Source: Rickettsiaceae bacterium
Lineage (GTDB): Bacteria; Pseudomonadota; Alphaproteobacteria; Rickettsiales; Rickettsiaceae
Direction: 5' to 3'
Length of the DNA: 6,057 nt
Assembly: GCA_022702085.1 (NCBI GenBank)
Contig: JAKONF010000084.1
Coordinates: 1 to 6,057, forward strand
A program made the translations under genes and the position numbers. This document shows, piece by piece, positions 5,184 through 6,057 of the stretch (positions are counted from its first letter, which is position 1; every line of letters begins with the position of its first letter). The notes below the pieces were generated by a model, which did no database searches, had not been told where the DNA came from, and saw nothing but the letters and a program-made list of their open reading frames with translations.

Positions 5184-6057
5184 ATGATTCATAATTTCAA
5201 AATGAGAAAACAAGTTAAGTCAATTCTTGTTGTAACTAATATAATGCTTAGCTTCATATTGTTATTACTAATTATTTTAGGAATTTTAGTAATTAGTCCA
5301 AGCAAAATCAAGCAAGCAGAAATGTTAAATCAATATAAGTTGTTTGACATAAATAATTTACCTCAGTTTGAAAATACTATTGAGCCAGAATATTTACAGG
5401 CCACAAAAATTAAAGTAATTCCAAAAGATGAATATAATAGTTATGGTGAAGATAACGAAGAATCAAAAACTATATCAGAAAAGCCAAGAATAACCAGAAA
5501 TGGAGCAAGAATTGCTATTATTATTACTGATCTTGGCTTAAATAAATATAATACAGAACTTGCTTTGAATCTACCTAAGCAATTTACTTTAGGATTTTTG
5601 CCTTATGCCTCAAATCTAAAATTTTTGCTCGATAAAGCTCATGAAAATGGTCATGAAATATTCCTGCATCTTCCTTTGGCAGCCGATAAATTATCCCATA
5701 GTGAGAGCAAATATTCACTGCAAACAAAGCTTAGCGCTGAAGAGAATATTAATCGTTTAGATCTTATTTTGAATTTAAATGACCAATATGTTGGTATATA
5801 CACCAATTATAATGAAAAATTTACTGATGATAAAGGTGCAGCAATGCCAGTTTTGGATGATATTGCAAAGCGAAACCTAATTTTTGTACTTGGCAAAACA
5901 AATAACTTGATCAAATTACCATATTTGCAAAAAAGAAATAATATAATAGCGCCTAATAAGATTATTGATGCAGAGCTTGACCGAGAATCAATTGAAAAAA
6001 ACTTAAAATTATTAATAGAAAATGCTAAAAAAAATAAAACCGCTTTAGGCTATGCTG
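5184..6057 (+). CDS. YibQ-like divergent polysaccharide deacetylase (DUF610), partial at right edge
   Basis: At least 291 residues are encoded; the frame is open to the window edge. Residues about 13-37 form one hydrophobic membrane segment (IMLSFILLLLIILGILVI), after which a charged linker (about 40-105) leads to an envelope-facing domain. That domain follows the divergent polysaccharide deacetylase pattern: RIAIIITDLGLN (109-120), LPKQFTLGFLPYAS (130-143), GHEIFLHLP (156-164), YVGIYTNYNEKFT (202-214), and RNLIFVLGKT (230-239). Several positions that carry Asp, His, Asn or Met-Gly in other members are changed here, so catalysis is doubtful. Neither ATG (5184 or 5202) has a Shine-Dalgarno site, so the start is uncertain by six codons. 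Its place after ctpA is usual in Alphaproteobacteria and supports the family call. The role is unproven; a cell-envelope function is inferred. Confidence 0.8.
   Translation, partial: MIHNFKMRKQVKSILVVTNIMLSFILLLLIILGILVISPSKIKQAEMLNQYKLFDINNLPQFENTIEPEYLQATKIKVIPKDEYNSYGEDNEESKTISEKPRITRNGARIAIIITDLGLNKYNTELALNLPKQFTLGFLPYASNLKFLLDKAHENGHEIFLHLPLAADKLSHSESKYSLQTKLSAEENINRLDLILNLNDQYVGIYTNYNEKFTDDKGAAMPVLDDIAKRNLIFVLGKTNNLIKLPYLQKRNNIIAPNKIIDAELDRESIEKNLKLLIENAKKNKTALGYA

Overview
The window is AT-rich (about two thirds A+T by eye), uses the standard code (TGG for Trp, no in-frame TGA), and encodes proteins that look alphaproteobacterial. The peptide deformylase carries an AAGLAAVQ motif and the ParE and CtpA proteins resemble, from memory, those of Rickettsia and relatives. 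I infer a Rickettsiales genome, probably Rickettsiaceae-like or a related endosymbiont. No similarity search was possible, so the exact lineage is open. I see no mobile element, CRISPR array, tRNA or rRNA.

Layout. The left end (1-594) is a minus-strand def-fmt pair: a complete peptide deformylase gene overlaps by one base the start of methionyl-tRNA formyltransferase, of which only the first 19 codons are present. Together they add and remove the formyl group on initiator methionine. A good sigma70-type promoter for the pair lies at 628-656. A 207-base divergent intergenic region then leads to a plus-strand gene of unknown function (802-1608). It encodes a 268-residue, cysteine-free, Asn-rich protein with an N-terminal coiled coil and an unusual Tyr-x-Leu run. 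After a 151-base gap comes parE (1760-3739), the ATPase/TOPRIM subunit of topoisomerase IV. It is followed after 8 bases by ctpA (3748-5091), a secreted S41 carboxy-terminal processing protease. The ctpA ribosome-binding site overlaps the parE stop codon, so these two are very likely one transcript. After a 92-base gap holding a clear 11-bp hairpin, a membrane-anchored protein of the YibQ/divergent polysaccharide deacetylase family (DUF610) begins at 5184 and runs off the right edge.

How the parts relate. def and fmt serve translation initiation and N-terminal processing, parE serves chromosome decatenation, and ctpA plus the YibQ-like gene act in the cell envelope. The ctpA-yibQ order is a familiar alphaproteobacterial neighbourhood; parE in front of it is less familiar to me. 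Most of the window is housekeeping. The parts most worth a second look are the unknown coiled-coil gene, the eroded deacetylase motifs of the YibQ-like protein, and the hairpin between ctpA and that gene.
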